Source: an uncultured Peptococcaceae bacterium
GTDB lineage: Bacteria; Bacillota; Peptococcia; Peptococcales; Peptococcaceae
Length of the DNA: 7,303 nt
NCBI GenBank assembly: GCA_902492275.1
Contig: CABUKW010000144.1
Span: 1-7,303, forward strand
Direction of reading: 5' to 3'
Under the pieces are notes generated by a model. It had not been told where the DNA came from. It did not search any database and worked only from the letters and a program-made list of their open reading frames with translations. Numbering within the stretch: the stretch's first letter is position 1; each line of letters begins with the position of its first letter. This document shows positions 1 to 6,385 of this stretch, one piece after another. A program made the position numbers and the translations under genes.

Positions 1-1947
1 CACAAATTGTACATCGGCAATCTTCAAACCGGCCAGCAGTTCTTCTACAATCCCTTTTAAATAATAGAAATCATATTCCACGCCGCTTTGCCGCCAGGTT
101 TGCGGTGTTTTCCCTTTGAGCGCAATCCCCAAGGTCCATTTTTCATTGGCCAAGGTATCCGGCTTCAATTCGCCTTCCAGCAAGAAAATTTTTCCCAGTT
201 CAAAGATGGCTACATTTTCATTGCGGCGGTTATGATTGAACAAAATGGTGTTCAGCAGTCCCGGCACAATGCTGGTGCGCATATGGCCCTGTTCTTCCGA
301 CAGCGGATTTAAAATGGGAATACTGTTGCGGCGCACATCACCGGCAGGATATCTCAATTTTTCATCGTTGTTTTTATTGATAAAGCTGTAGTTCATCACT
401 TCATGCAAGCCCAAACCAGCCAGCGTGTCGATTAACCTGTCGCGGATTTTCTGCGCTTCGGTCAGGCAGCCGCGGCTGGAAGCGCCATAGGGCAAGGTCT
501 GCGGAATGGCGTCATAACCATAGATACGGGCCACTTCTTCCACCAAATCTTCTGGAATAGAGCAGTCTGGACGATACCCCGGCACTTCTACCGTAATGGC
601 AGCGCCGGTATCCTGGATGATATGGAAATTGAGGCTTTCTAAAATTTCCTTGATTTTTTCGTCGGAAATATCGGTACCCAACAGCGCGTTGACCTTTTCC
701 AGCCGCAATTCGATGGTCACCGGTTCATGCTTGGTGGGATAATTGTCGATAGCGCCGCCTACTACCACACCGCCGCCGGTAAGCTGCATCAACTGGGCGG
801 CCCGTTCGGCAGCGGTCAGCACAGTTTCCATGTTGATACCTTTTTCAAAACGGATAGACGCTTCGGAGCGCAAGCCCAATTTGGTCGACGTCCGGCGCAC
901 GGAAGTTGGCTGGAAGTAAGCCGCTTCAATAAAGACATCGGTGGTCTGGTCGGTTACTTCTGTATTTTCGCCGCCCATCACGCCAGCAACGGCAACGGCT
1001 CTGGCGCTGTCGCAAATCAGCAGCATTTCGTCATTGAGCTGACGGGTTTGGCTGTCTAAGGTTACAATTTTTTCATCGGCAGCCGCTTTGCGCACCACAA
1101 TTTTATGACCGGCCAGCTCGTGATAATCAAAGGCATGCAAGGGCTGCCCATATTCCATCATGACATAGTTGGTTACGTCTACGATGTTGTTGATCGGGCG
1201 CATACCGGCACACTGCAAACGATGCTGCATCCAAAACGGAGAAGGCTGAATTTTTACGCCGCGAATCATTTTGCCGGCATAACGATGGCACAGCTCCGGC
1301 GCGGTAATTTCCGCCGTCATCATGGTATTAACGTCGTCGTTATCGGCTGTGAAGGTTGGCTGCGGCAGATGGACCGCTTTGCCCAGCAGAGCGCCGATTT
1401 CCTGGGCAATATTCAACACGCTCAGGCAATCGGAACGGTTTGGCGTTAAGTCCAACTCCAGAATATAATCGTCTAAGCCTAAAATTTCTGTAATCGGCGT
1501 TCCCAGCACCGTATCCTCCGGCAATACCAAAATGCCTTCTTTTTGTTCCGGCGGAATTTGATCCGGTTCGATGCCCAATTCTTTGGCGGAGCAAATCATC
1601 CCGTTGGACTCAATCCCGCGCAGCTTGGCCTTTTTAATTTTTACATCACCGGGCAGATGGGCGCCTACTGTAGCAAAGGGCACCTTCTGACCTGCCGCCA
1701 CGTTCGGCGCGCCGCAGACCACCTGAATGTTATTTTCACCGTCTGTGGTAACATGACACAAATTCAAATGGGTATCGGGCACCGGCGTTTTATCTACCAC
1801 CAGCGCAGCAATCACGCCGTCCACGCCTTTATTAGTAGGAATGACATGTTCCACAGCTACGCCGGCTCTTGTCATCACTTCTGCCAGCGCGTCGGCAGAT
1901 AAATCAATGTCTACATATTCTTTCAACCAGTTATAAGAAACCTGCAT
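1..1947 (-). CDS. pheT: Phenylalanyl-tRNA synthetase beta subunit, 3' end cut by window
   Basis: Beta subunit of the cytoplasmic (alphabeta)2 phenylalanyl-tRNA synthetase, which charges tRNA-Phe; the beta chain binds tRNA and edits mischarged Tyr-tRNA-Phe. The frame is open from ATG at 1947 to the window edge, 649 codons with no stop. The N-terminus MQVSYNWLKEYVD is typical. An EMAP-like OB tRNA-binding domain lies at about 40-150, LDLTPNRSDCLS at 165-176 leads into the B3/B4 editing region, and the B5 domain follows from about 410 (RLEKVNALLG, then VPGYRPDCSIPEDLVEEVAR). The core-like domain contains MRTSIVPGLLNT. PheT is usually about 800 residues, so roughly the last 150, including the FDX-ACB anticodon-binding domain, lie outside the window. 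The gene follows pheS by 15 nt. An AGGAGG (1956-1961) sits 8 nt before the ATG, so the two are co-transcribed under the T-box. No frameshift was seen in the stretches translated. Confidence 0.97.
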   Translation of the reverse strand, partial: MQVSYNWLKEYVDIDLSADALAEVMTRAGVAVEHVIPTNKGVDGVIAALVVDKTPVPDTHLNLCHVTTDGENNIQVVCGAPNVAAGQKVPFATVGAHLPGDVKIKKAKLRGIESNGMICSAKELGIEPDQIPPEQKEGILVLPEDTVLGTPITEILGLDDYILELDLTPNRSDCLSVLNIAQEIGALLGKAVHLPQPTFTADNDDVNTMMTAEITAPELCHRYAGKMIRGVKIQPSPFWMQHRLQCAGMRPINNIVDVTNYVMMEYGQPLHAFDYHELAGHKIVVRKAAADEKIVTLDSQTRQLNDEMLLICDSARAVAVAGVMGGENTEVTDQTTDVFIEAAYFQPTSVRRTSTKLGLRSEASIRFEKGINMETVLTAAERAAQLMQLTGGGVVVGGAIDNYPTKHEPVTIELRLEKVNALLGTDISDEKIKEILESLNFHIIQDTGAAITVEVPGYRPDCSIPEDLVEEVARIYGYDAIPQTLPYGASSRGCLTEAQKIRDRLIDTLAGLGLHEVMNYSFINKNNDEKLRYPAGDVRRNSIPILNPLSEEQGHMRTSIVPGLLNTILFNHNRRNENVAIFELGKIFLLEGELKPDTLANEKWTLGIALKGKTPQTWRQSGVEYDFYYLKGIVEELLAGLKIADVQFV

Positions 1948-1962
1948 CGGTTTAACCTCCTC

Positions 1963-2985
1963 TTAAAATTGATTCAGGAAACGCAAATCGTTTTCATACA
2001 TCAAGCGCAAATCGTTAATGCCATATTTGAGCATGGCAATTCGTTCCACCCCTAAGCCGAAGGCAAAACCGCTGACCTGGGTTGGGTCGTAGCCGCCGGC
2101 CCGCAGGACATTGGGATGTACCATACCAGCGCCCAGAATTTCCAGCCAGCCAGTGTTAGAGCACATGCGGCAGCCTGTTCCATGACACATGCAGCAGGAA
2201 ATATCCACTTCTACGCTGGGCTCGGTAAATGGGAAATAGCTGGGCCGCAGACGGATTTGCGTATCCTTGCCGAACATTTCCTGACAGAACGACAACAACA
2301 TACCGTTCAAATCGCTCATGCGAATATTTTTATCTACCAGCAGCCCTTCAATCTGATGGAACATGGGCGAATGGGTTGCGTCATCATCTTTGCGGTATAC
2401 CTTGCCGGGGCAGATTACCTTAATGGGCAGCTCGCCTTGCTTAGCCTCCATGGTGTGTACCTGCACGCCCGATGTTTGGGTGCGCAGTACAATTTCCGGA
2501 TTGATATAAAAGGTATCCTGCATATCGCGGGCCGGATGATCCTTGGGTAAATTCAGCGCTTCAAAATTATAATAATCGCTTTCAATTTCCGGGCCTTCCG
2601 CCACTTCAAAGCCTAAGCCCATGAAAATCTGTTTTGCTTCTTCGATAACCATGGTAATGGGGTGCTTGCTGCCATGGTTTAACGCACGGCCCGGCAAGGT
2701 GACATCCAACGTTTCCGAAGCCAGCTTGGCTTCCTGCACAGCAGCCTTCAGTTCCGCCATTTTCCGTTCCAGCACCTGATTGATTTCATCCCGCACCTCA
2801 TTGGCCAACTGACCTACAATGGGACGTTCCTCGGCGCTCAGCTTGCCCATCCCCTTCAGAATGGTGGTCAGCTCCCCTTTTTTCCCTAAGAACCGCACCT
2901 TCTGCTCATTGAGGTAGTCCATACTCTTTGCTTCTTCCAACGCCTGTATGGCGGCCTCTTTAATTTTTTTCAACTCGTCACGCAC
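1963..2985 (-). CDS. pheS: Phenylalanyl-tRNA synthetase alpha subunit (GTG start)
   Basis: Catalytic alpha subunit of phenylalanyl-tRNA synthetase, a class II enzyme that activates phenylalanine with ATP and transfers it to tRNA-Phe. The product is 340 residues, a normal length. Residues 1-90 form the charged N-terminal helical coiled-coil that contacts tRNA. The motif 1 region spans about 108-145 (HPITMVIEEAKQIF...GPEIESDYYNFEALN). Motif 2 is VYRKDDDATHSPMFHQIEG near 196-214, and motif 3 is GFAFGLGVERIAMLKYG near 306-322. A Cys cluster at C264, C265, C267, C272 and C275 sits before GWLEILGAGMVHPNVL, as in many Bacillota PheS. I chose GTG at 2985 because AAGGAGG (2994-3000) lies 8 nt upstream. 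An in-frame TTG at 3003 would put that ribosome binding site inside the gene. Expression is controlled by the T-box leader. The pheT gene follows after 15 nt. Confidence 0.97.
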   Translation of the reverse strand: MRDELKKIKEAAIQALEEAKSMDYLNEQKVRFLGKKGELTTILKGMGKLSAEERPIVGQLANEVRDEINQVLERKMAELKAAVQEAKLASETLDVTLPGRALNHGSKHPITMVIEEAKQIFMGLGFEVAEGPEIESDYYNFEALNLPKDHPARDMQDTFYINPEIVLRTQTSGVQVHTMEAKQGELPIKVICPGKVYRKDDDATHSPMFHQIEGLLVDKNIRMSDLNGMLLSFCQEMFGKDTQIRLRPSYFPFTEPSVEVDISCCMCHGTGCRMCSNTGWLEILGAGMVHPNVLRAGGYDPTQVSGFAFGLGVERIAMLKYGINDLRLMYENDLRFLNQF

Positions 2986-2993
2986 AACTGTAA

Positions 2994-3000
2994 CCTCCTT
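2994..3000 (-). promoter_or_regulatory. pheS ribosome binding site that decides the start
   Basis: AAGGAGG lies 8 nt upstream of GTG at 2983-2985. It falls within the in-frame stretch that would be coding if translation began at TTG 3003, so it argues for the shorter PheS. Confidence 0.85.
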
Positions 3001-3007
3001 CAAAATA

Positions 3008-3026
3008 GCACGCCCGTACAGCGTGC
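3008..3026 (-). other. 6-bp hairpin between T-box terminator and pheS RBS
   Basis: GCACGC (3021-3026) pairs perfectly with GCGTGC (3008-3013) around a 7-nt loop. It lies after the T-tract of the terminator and 7 nt before the AAGGAGG. It is not a part of the T-box core and has no T-tract. It may stabilise the read-through mRNA or tune translation; the function is unknown. Confidence 0.5.
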
Positions 3027-3030
3027 AGAT

Positions 3031-3067
3031 AAAAAGAAAAGACCCTCGTCACAAAGGGACGAAGGTC
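3031..3067 (-). terminator. T-box regulated intrinsic terminator
   Basis: GACCTTCGTC and GACGAGGGTC form a 10-bp stem with one G-U pair and a 7-nt loop, followed by TTTTCTTTTT. The 5' arm and loop contain the CGTCCCT strand that the antiterminator needs, so the two folds exclude each other. Without uncharged tRNA-Phe this stem should stop transcription before pheS. Confidence 0.93.
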
Positions 3068-3326
3068 TGATTTCGCGGTACCACCCTACTTGACTGTCTG
3101 TTTCTGCAAGCATTGCTTCTCACAAAACACACAGCCCACTCAAACCGTTAACGCCGGTGCTACGTTCCGCTTACTGTTCTGCCAAGCAAAACCTGTTCAG
3201 CCAGAATGCTCCGAGGCGAACCCGTTCATTTTTCCCAATACAGGACTTACAGCCAGGGCCCTGTTCTCTGTCATCGGCTATCCATGACGGCTCCTCTTCC
3301 ACGCAGTGCAATATTTCATGGCAAAT

Positions 3327-3355
3327 ATTATAGCAAAGTGAACGAAGGAATGCAA
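3327..3355 (-). promoter_or_regulatory. Sigma-A-like extended -10 promoter of pheST
   Basis: A perfect TATAAT (3327-3332) is preceded by TGC, giving an extended -10 element. The -35 candidate TTGCAT (3350-3355) is weak but has an ideal 17-nt spacer. The predicted start near 3320 gives a leader of about 335 nt that contains the whole T-box. The -35 lies only 7 nt beyond the carbonic anhydrase stop codon, and no clear terminator separates the two genes. Confidence 0.8.
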
Positions 3356-3362
3356 GAAAAAT

Positions 3363-3935
3363 TTATCGCTTAGCGCTGTCAGCTTCCATCTGCACCGGCT
3401 CTACCTTACCGGTAACCGGATCCATAATATAACCGGCAACCACAATATCCTTCGGAATCAGCGGATGGTCCTTCACCAATTCTACGCTTTCCCGCACAGC
3501 CTCCTGCACGCAAGAAAAACCGGTCAGCCATTTTTTCACGCTAAATCCGCAGTAATCCAGAAAATCAATGCTCTCCTGACGAATGCCTCTCTGCCGCATA
3601 TGCTCCAGCATCAAATCGCCGTCCATGTGCTGTACGCCGCAATCGTAATGGCCGATAATCATAATCTCTGTAACGCCCAGCTCATACACCGCTACCAGTA
3701 AGCTGCGCATCACGCTGCCAAAGGGAGCCATCACCACACCGCCGGCATTTTTGATCAGCTTGACATCGCCGTTTTTAATGCCCAAAGCCGCGGGCAGCAG
3801 CTCTGTCAGCCGCGTATCCATACAGGCCACAATGGCCACATTGCGGTCCGGATACTTGCTGGTCTGATATTTCTCATACTGTTTTTCCGCCACAAATTTT
3901 TCATTGTATTCCAAAAATGATTCGATCATGCCCAT
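3363..3935 (-). CDS. Beta-class carbonic anhydrase (YtiB-like)
   Basis: Zinc enzyme for the reversible hydration of CO2 to bicarbonate, probably cytoplasmic since no signal peptide is seen. The zinc ligands fit the beta class: Cys38 in ACMDTR, and His96 and Cys99 in GHYDCG. Asp40 and Arg42 form the usual dyad. The C-terminal HPLIPKDIVVAGYIMDPVTGK resembles Bacillus YtiB as I recall it. I chose ATG at 3935 (190 residues) because GAAGGGG ends 9 nt upstream and MGMIESFLEYNEKF then lines up with the usual start of the family. An ATG at 3983 would add a hydrophilic 16-residue extension and has no ribosome binding site. The gene follows the second G3E protein by 90 nt with no convincing promoter or terminator between them, so it is probably the last gene of the metal cassette. 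The subfamily name is less certain than the enzyme class. Confidence 0.92.
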   Translation of the reverse strand: MGMIESFLEYNEKFVAEKQYEKYQTSKYPDRNVAIVACMDTRLTELLPAALGIKNGDVKLIKNAGGVVMAPFGSVMRSLLVAVYELGVTEIMIIGHYDCGVQHMDGDLMLEHMRQRGIRQESIDFLDYCGFSVKKWLTGFSCVQEAVRESVELVKDHPLIPKDIVVAGYIMDPVTGKVEPVQMEADSAKR

Positions 3936-4025
3936 CGCAAACAGCCCCTTCTCCTGATTGTTTTCTTTATGCTTCGCCGCCATCGTTTTCGGCCAATCCG
4001 CCGCTATATGGAAAAACCATCCGGA

Positions 4026-4958
4026 CTAACGGACATTAATCACCAACTGCTCCGGCGCTTCTACTCGCTCAATAGACTCTGCATACAGCACAGGCCCCTG
4101 GCCCTCATATTCAAACCAATCCTCCAGAGCAAAGCGAGCCGTCACACGCACCCATTGCTGGTCACGCATGGTGCTTTCCCCGTCCCAGCGGCAAGGATAG
4201 CCCAAAAAGGCTACGTCCTCCTCGCAGCAAACCATAGCAATGCGGCCCGGAATAAACCAGCCCGCCGGATATTCCTCGCCGTGCATGGCCATGCCGGTAA
4301 ATTCTATGGTTTTGCCTACATAACGCTCCGCCTTCTCCATGGCGTCCAAATACCAGATGGCATAGGGATTATCGTCCAGCACAATTTTCTCGCTTTCCAA
4401 ATCATAAGGCAGGTCTTCCTCGCCCAAATCTTCGATTTCTCCGTAGGAATCTTCAAAAACAATATCGCCGAATTGATTGATGGCCCGAATACTGCGCCGG
4501 AAGCTGGGCAAATCCTCCACGCCGTCACAGCGATTGAACACCACCACATCGGCATTGCGCACCATCTCCGCAATGCGGGACTTCATGTTGGCGTAATACA
4601 CCGGAAAGGTTGTCGCGTCAATGAGCGTAATCTGTTCTTCCATGTGCCAACTGCGGGGCAGCAAAATGTCTTTGGGATTCCACATGCCATTGTACTCGAT
4701 AATAATGCGCTCCGGATTGTACTTTTTCTCCAAAGCGGTCAGATTTTTGATGGTAAAGTCGGTTTCATTTTCCAGCACTTCCAATACGGCGTTGCCGTTT
4801 TTCAGCGCTTCTTTTTCATATTCTACTTCGCCCTCTTCACAGGCAATGATTAACGTCAGCTCGTCGATTTTAAAATAATCTTCTTCAATAGTATAATTGA
4901 TGAACTCGGTTTTCCCGCTTTCCAGAAAACCGTTGATAAAATACACAGGAATGGTCAT
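4026..4958 (-). CDS. G3E (CobW-like) P-loop protein with DUF1980-like C-terminus, no CxCC
   Basis: Predicted cytoplasmic nucleotide-binding protein of 310 residues. The Walker A motif GFLESGKT lies at 10-17. IIIEYNGMWN (85-94) occupies the place of the G3E ExxG motif, and FNRCD (141-145) occupies that of NKxD. The metal-binding CxCC of canonical COG0523 proteins is absent; the equivalent place holds CEEGEVEY (40-47). Residues about 214-310 form a separate domain, with GKTIEFTGMAMHGEEYP, GRIAMVCCEEDVAFLGYPC and a closing SIERVEAPE. These resemble the C-terminal part of DUF1980/TIGR03943 (YcgQ-like) proteins; Cys244 and Cys245 could bind metal. I chose ATG at 4958 because GGTGG lies 5 nt upstream; GTG at 4967 has poor spacing. 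The start lies 12 nt after the stop of the His-rich GTPase, which suggests coupled translation. The function is probably metal trafficking or regulation with its neighbour, but this is inferred. Confidence 0.8.
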   Translation of the reverse strand: MTIPVYFINGFLESGKTEFINYTIEEDYFKIDELTLIIACEEGEVEYEKEALKNGNAVLEVLENETDFTIKNLTALEKKYNPERIIIEYNGMWNPKDILLPRSWHMEEQITLIDATTFPVYYANMKSRIAEMVRNADVVVFNRCDGVEDLPSFRRSIRAINQFGDIVFEDSYGEIEDLGEEDLPYDLESEKIVLDDNPYAIWYLDAMEKAERYVGKTIEFTGMAMHGEEYPAGWFIPGRIAMVCCEEDVAFLGYPCRWDGESTMRDQQWVRVTARFALEDWFEYEGQGPVLYAESIERVEAPEQLVINVR

Positions 4959-4970
4959 GGTGTCCACCGC

Positions 4971-6185
4971 CTAAGCCTGGAACAACTGCTGCAAGGCATC
5001 CTGGTTTAAACCGGAACCGATTACGCAGATTTTTCCGGTAACAGCCGGTTTGCCCTGCCGCACTTCACATTCGCCGGGCACATAATCAAAATAAATCCAG
5101 GTGCCGTCCTGAACCGGCAGCATTCCCTTGGCCCGCAGCACCATGCCGTAGGTTGCCTGTTCTTCCAGCGCCTTCAAACTCTGTTCCAGCTTGTCGGCAT
5201 CATATACAGCCGGTGTTTCCATCCCCCAGCTGACAAAGACCTCATCGGCATGATGGTCATGGCCGCAGCTGCAATGCTCGCCATGCTCATGATAGTGGTC
5301 ATGGCCACAGCTGCAGTGTTCATCATGTTCATGGTGGTGATGGTTATGGCCGCAATGTTCGTCATGTTCATGTTGATGGTCGTGGTCACAATGTTCGTCG
5401 TGTTCATGGTGATGGTCATGGTCACAGTGTTCGTCGTGTTCATGGTGATGGTCATGGTCACAATGTTCATCGTGTTCATGGTGATGGTCATGGTCACAAT
5501 GTTCATCGTGTTCATGGTGATGATCACAGTCACAATGTTCGTCGTGTTCATGGTGATGGTGCTGCACTTCGGCCAGCAGTTCGGCCGCCAAATCGGCCCG
5601 CTGCTCCATTTCCGCTAATAAATCTTTGCCGTCCAGCTGATCCCACGGCGTTGTCACAATCACCGCATGGGCATTGTGCTGCCGCAGCAAATCCACCGCC
5701 TGCTGCACCTTTTCCGCGCTGGCGCTGCCAGTACGGCTCAAAAGAATGGTGTCGGCCACTTCTACCTGATTGATAAAGAACTCGCCAAAATTTTTCAGAT
5801 ACATCTTGCACTTGTTTACATCTACCACGGTCACTTTGGCGGAAATACTGATATGTTCGCCAGCGCCCTCAACAGCCTGTACCACTTCCGACAGTTTGCC
5901 CACACCGGACGGCTCGATGATGATGCGTTCCGGCTCATAAGTAGCCAGCACCTCCTGCAGCGATGTTTTAAAATCGCCTACCAGCGAGCAGCAAATACAG
6001 CCCGAATTCATTTCCCGAATTTGCACGCCCGATTCCTGCAAAAATCCACCGTCAATGCCAATTTCCCCGAATTCATTTTCAATCAGCACCACTTTAGAAT
6101 CCTGCAGCGCTTCCTGCAGCAATTTTTTAATCAATGTAGTTTTCCCAGCGCCTAAAAATCCCGATATAATATCAATTTTTACCAT
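4971..6185 (-). CDS. G3E/CobW-family (COG0523) GTPase with His/Cys-rich metal-binding insert
   Basis: Putative cytoplasmic metallochaperone GTPase of 404 residues. Walker A is GFLGAGKTT (9-17), followed by ENEFGEIGID (36-45), the family's metal motif GCICC (62-66) and EPSGVG (91-96). The position expected for NKxD reads LSRTGS (149-154), so the guanine-specificity motif is degenerate. Residues 209-312 are a low-complexity insert with 49 His and 11 Cys among 104 residues, in repeats of HHHEHDEHCDHD. The CobW C-terminal domain follows, at about 325-404. Family members deliver zinc, cobalt or other metals to client enzymes; the insert should bind several ions, most likely zinc or nickel. ATG at 6185 is fixed by the P-loop close behind it. 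Its ribosome binding site is weak, AGAGG 13 nt upstream. It is the first gene after the promoter at 6212-6240 and sits directly before the second G3E gene. No Zur or Fur box was recognised, so the metal is unassigned. Confidence 0.93.
   Translation of the reverse strand: MVKIDIISGFLGAGKTTLIKKLLQEALQDSKVVLIENEFGEIGIDGGFLQESGVQIREMNSGCICCSLVGDFKTSLQEVLATYEPERIIIEPSGVGKLSEVVQAVEGAGEHISISAKVTVVDVNKCKMYLKNFGEFFINQVEVADTILLSRTGSASAEKVQQAVDLLRQHNAHAVIVTTPWDQLDGKDLLAEMEQRADLAAELLAEVQHHHHEHDEHCDCDHHHEHDEHCDHDHHHEHDEHCDHDHHHEHDEHCDHDHHHEHDEHCDHDHQHEHDEHCGHNHHHHEHDEHCSCGHDHYHEHGEHCSCGHDHHADEVFVSWGMETPAVYDADKLEQSLKALEEQATYGMVLRAKGMLPVQDGTWIYFDYVPGECEVRQGKPAVTGKICVIGSGLNQDALQQLFQA
5250..5561 (-). repeat. 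Tandem 36-bp repeats encoding a His/Cys metal-binding tract
   Basis: Five contiguous 36-bp units occupy 5356-5391, 5392-5427, 5428-5463, 5464-5499 and 5500-5535. The three middle units differ from their neighbours by one base each. Degenerate units flank them: a 39-bp copy at 5317-5355, a partial one from 5536, and looser copies down to 5250. Each unit is exactly 12 codons (HHHEHDEHCDHD), so gain or loss of a unit keeps the frame. The near identity at DNA level, beyond what the protein requires, suggests recent duplication and a length-variable minisatellite. Confidence 0.95.
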
Positions 6186-6211
6186 AATTTATACGCAACC
6201 TCTTTCTTTCA

Positions 6212-6240
6212 ATTTTATTTTTTCTGTTTTATTATTTCAA
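6212..6240 (-). promoter_or_regulatory. Sigma-A-like promoter of the G3E/carbonic anhydrase cassette
   Basis: TTGAAA (6235-6240) and TAAAAT (6212-6217) are each one base from consensus and are separated by exactly 17 nt. The predicted start near 6205 leaves about 20 nt of untranslated leader before the ATG at 6185. The surroundings are AT-rich. An imperfect palindrome abuts the -35 box and could be an operator. Confidence 0.75.
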
Positions 6241-6264
6241 CACAGCAGGGAATTCTCCCTTGTG
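6241..6264. promoter_or_regulatory. Imperfect palindrome abutting the -35 box, possible operator
   Basis: AGGGA (6247-6251) and TCCCT (6256-6260) are inverted around ATTC. The match extends outward to CACA (6241-6244) and TGTG (6261-6264), with two unpaired bases on one side. It touches the -35 hexamer at 6240, a usual place for an activator or repressor site. It has no T-tract, so it is not a good terminator. It does not match the Zur or Fur consensus I know. Confidence 0.35.
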
Positions 6265-6385
6265 GAAAATGACTTTATTTTGCAATGCATTTAGCTTGTT
6301 AGTCGTCTTATTCTACCCTTTGCTTATCTCCCACACCGCAGTCAGCTACAAACCAGGCAACCAAACGCACAGAAAACCTTCCCCC

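Larger units (their letters stand above)
2986..3320 (-). promoter_or_regulatory. T-box riboswitch leader, Phe (UUC) specifier
   Basis: Transcribed leader that senses uncharged tRNA-Phe and permits read-through into pheST. The 3' end carries the conserved T-box sequence AGGGTGGTACCGCG (3074-3087). Its UGGU (3080-3083) can pair with the ACCA end of tRNA-Phe, and its AGGG can pair with CCCT (3055-3058) to form the antiterminator. Stem I can be folded by eye. The lower helix is GAGG (3293-3296) with CCTC (3213-3216). The upper helix is CCGTCAT (3284-3290) with ATGAACGG (3222-3229), with one bulged A. Between them the specifier loop exposes UUC (3218-3220), a Phe codon, followed by a purine G. An AGAGA-containing distal arm, roughly 3225-3275, fits the family. 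The specifier agrees with the downstream genes. The 5' boundary is estimated from the -10 box. Confidence 0.95.

Noticed and set aside
1340..1594. Minus-strand open frame inside pheT
   Set aside because: It overlaps the intact pheT reading frame in another phase. The Arg/Gly/Asn-rich product is typical of a shadow frame.
3981..3983. Upstream ATG for the carbonic anhydrase
   Set aside because: No ribosome binding site precedes it, and the added residues are absent from the usual start of the family.
4000..4025. ATGG/CCAT hairpin with T loop between the second G3E gene and the carbonic anhydrase as a terminator
   Set aside because: The stem has only 4 bp and the T-run is in the loop, not after the stem.
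3969..4853. 294-codon plus-strand open frame opposite the second G3E gene
   Set aside because: The minus-strand frame has Walker A and DUF1980-like motifs. The plus-strand product is compositionally odd and without recognisable domains, so it is a shadow.
5250..5561. Tandem repeats as a CRISPR array
   Set aside because: Units are contiguous without unique spacers and encode an in-frame protein repeat.
5250..5618. Plus-strand open frame rich in Met and Val opposite the His-rich insert
   Set aside because: It is the antisense of the His/Asp/Cys codon repeats (CAT/CAC/GAC read as ATG/GTG/GTC). It has no ribosome binding site or family resemblance.
6186..6264. Zur or Fur box upstream of the His-rich GTPase
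   Set aside because: I looked for the Zur-type TCGTAATnATTACGA and Fur-type GATAATGATTATC patterns and saw no convincing match.
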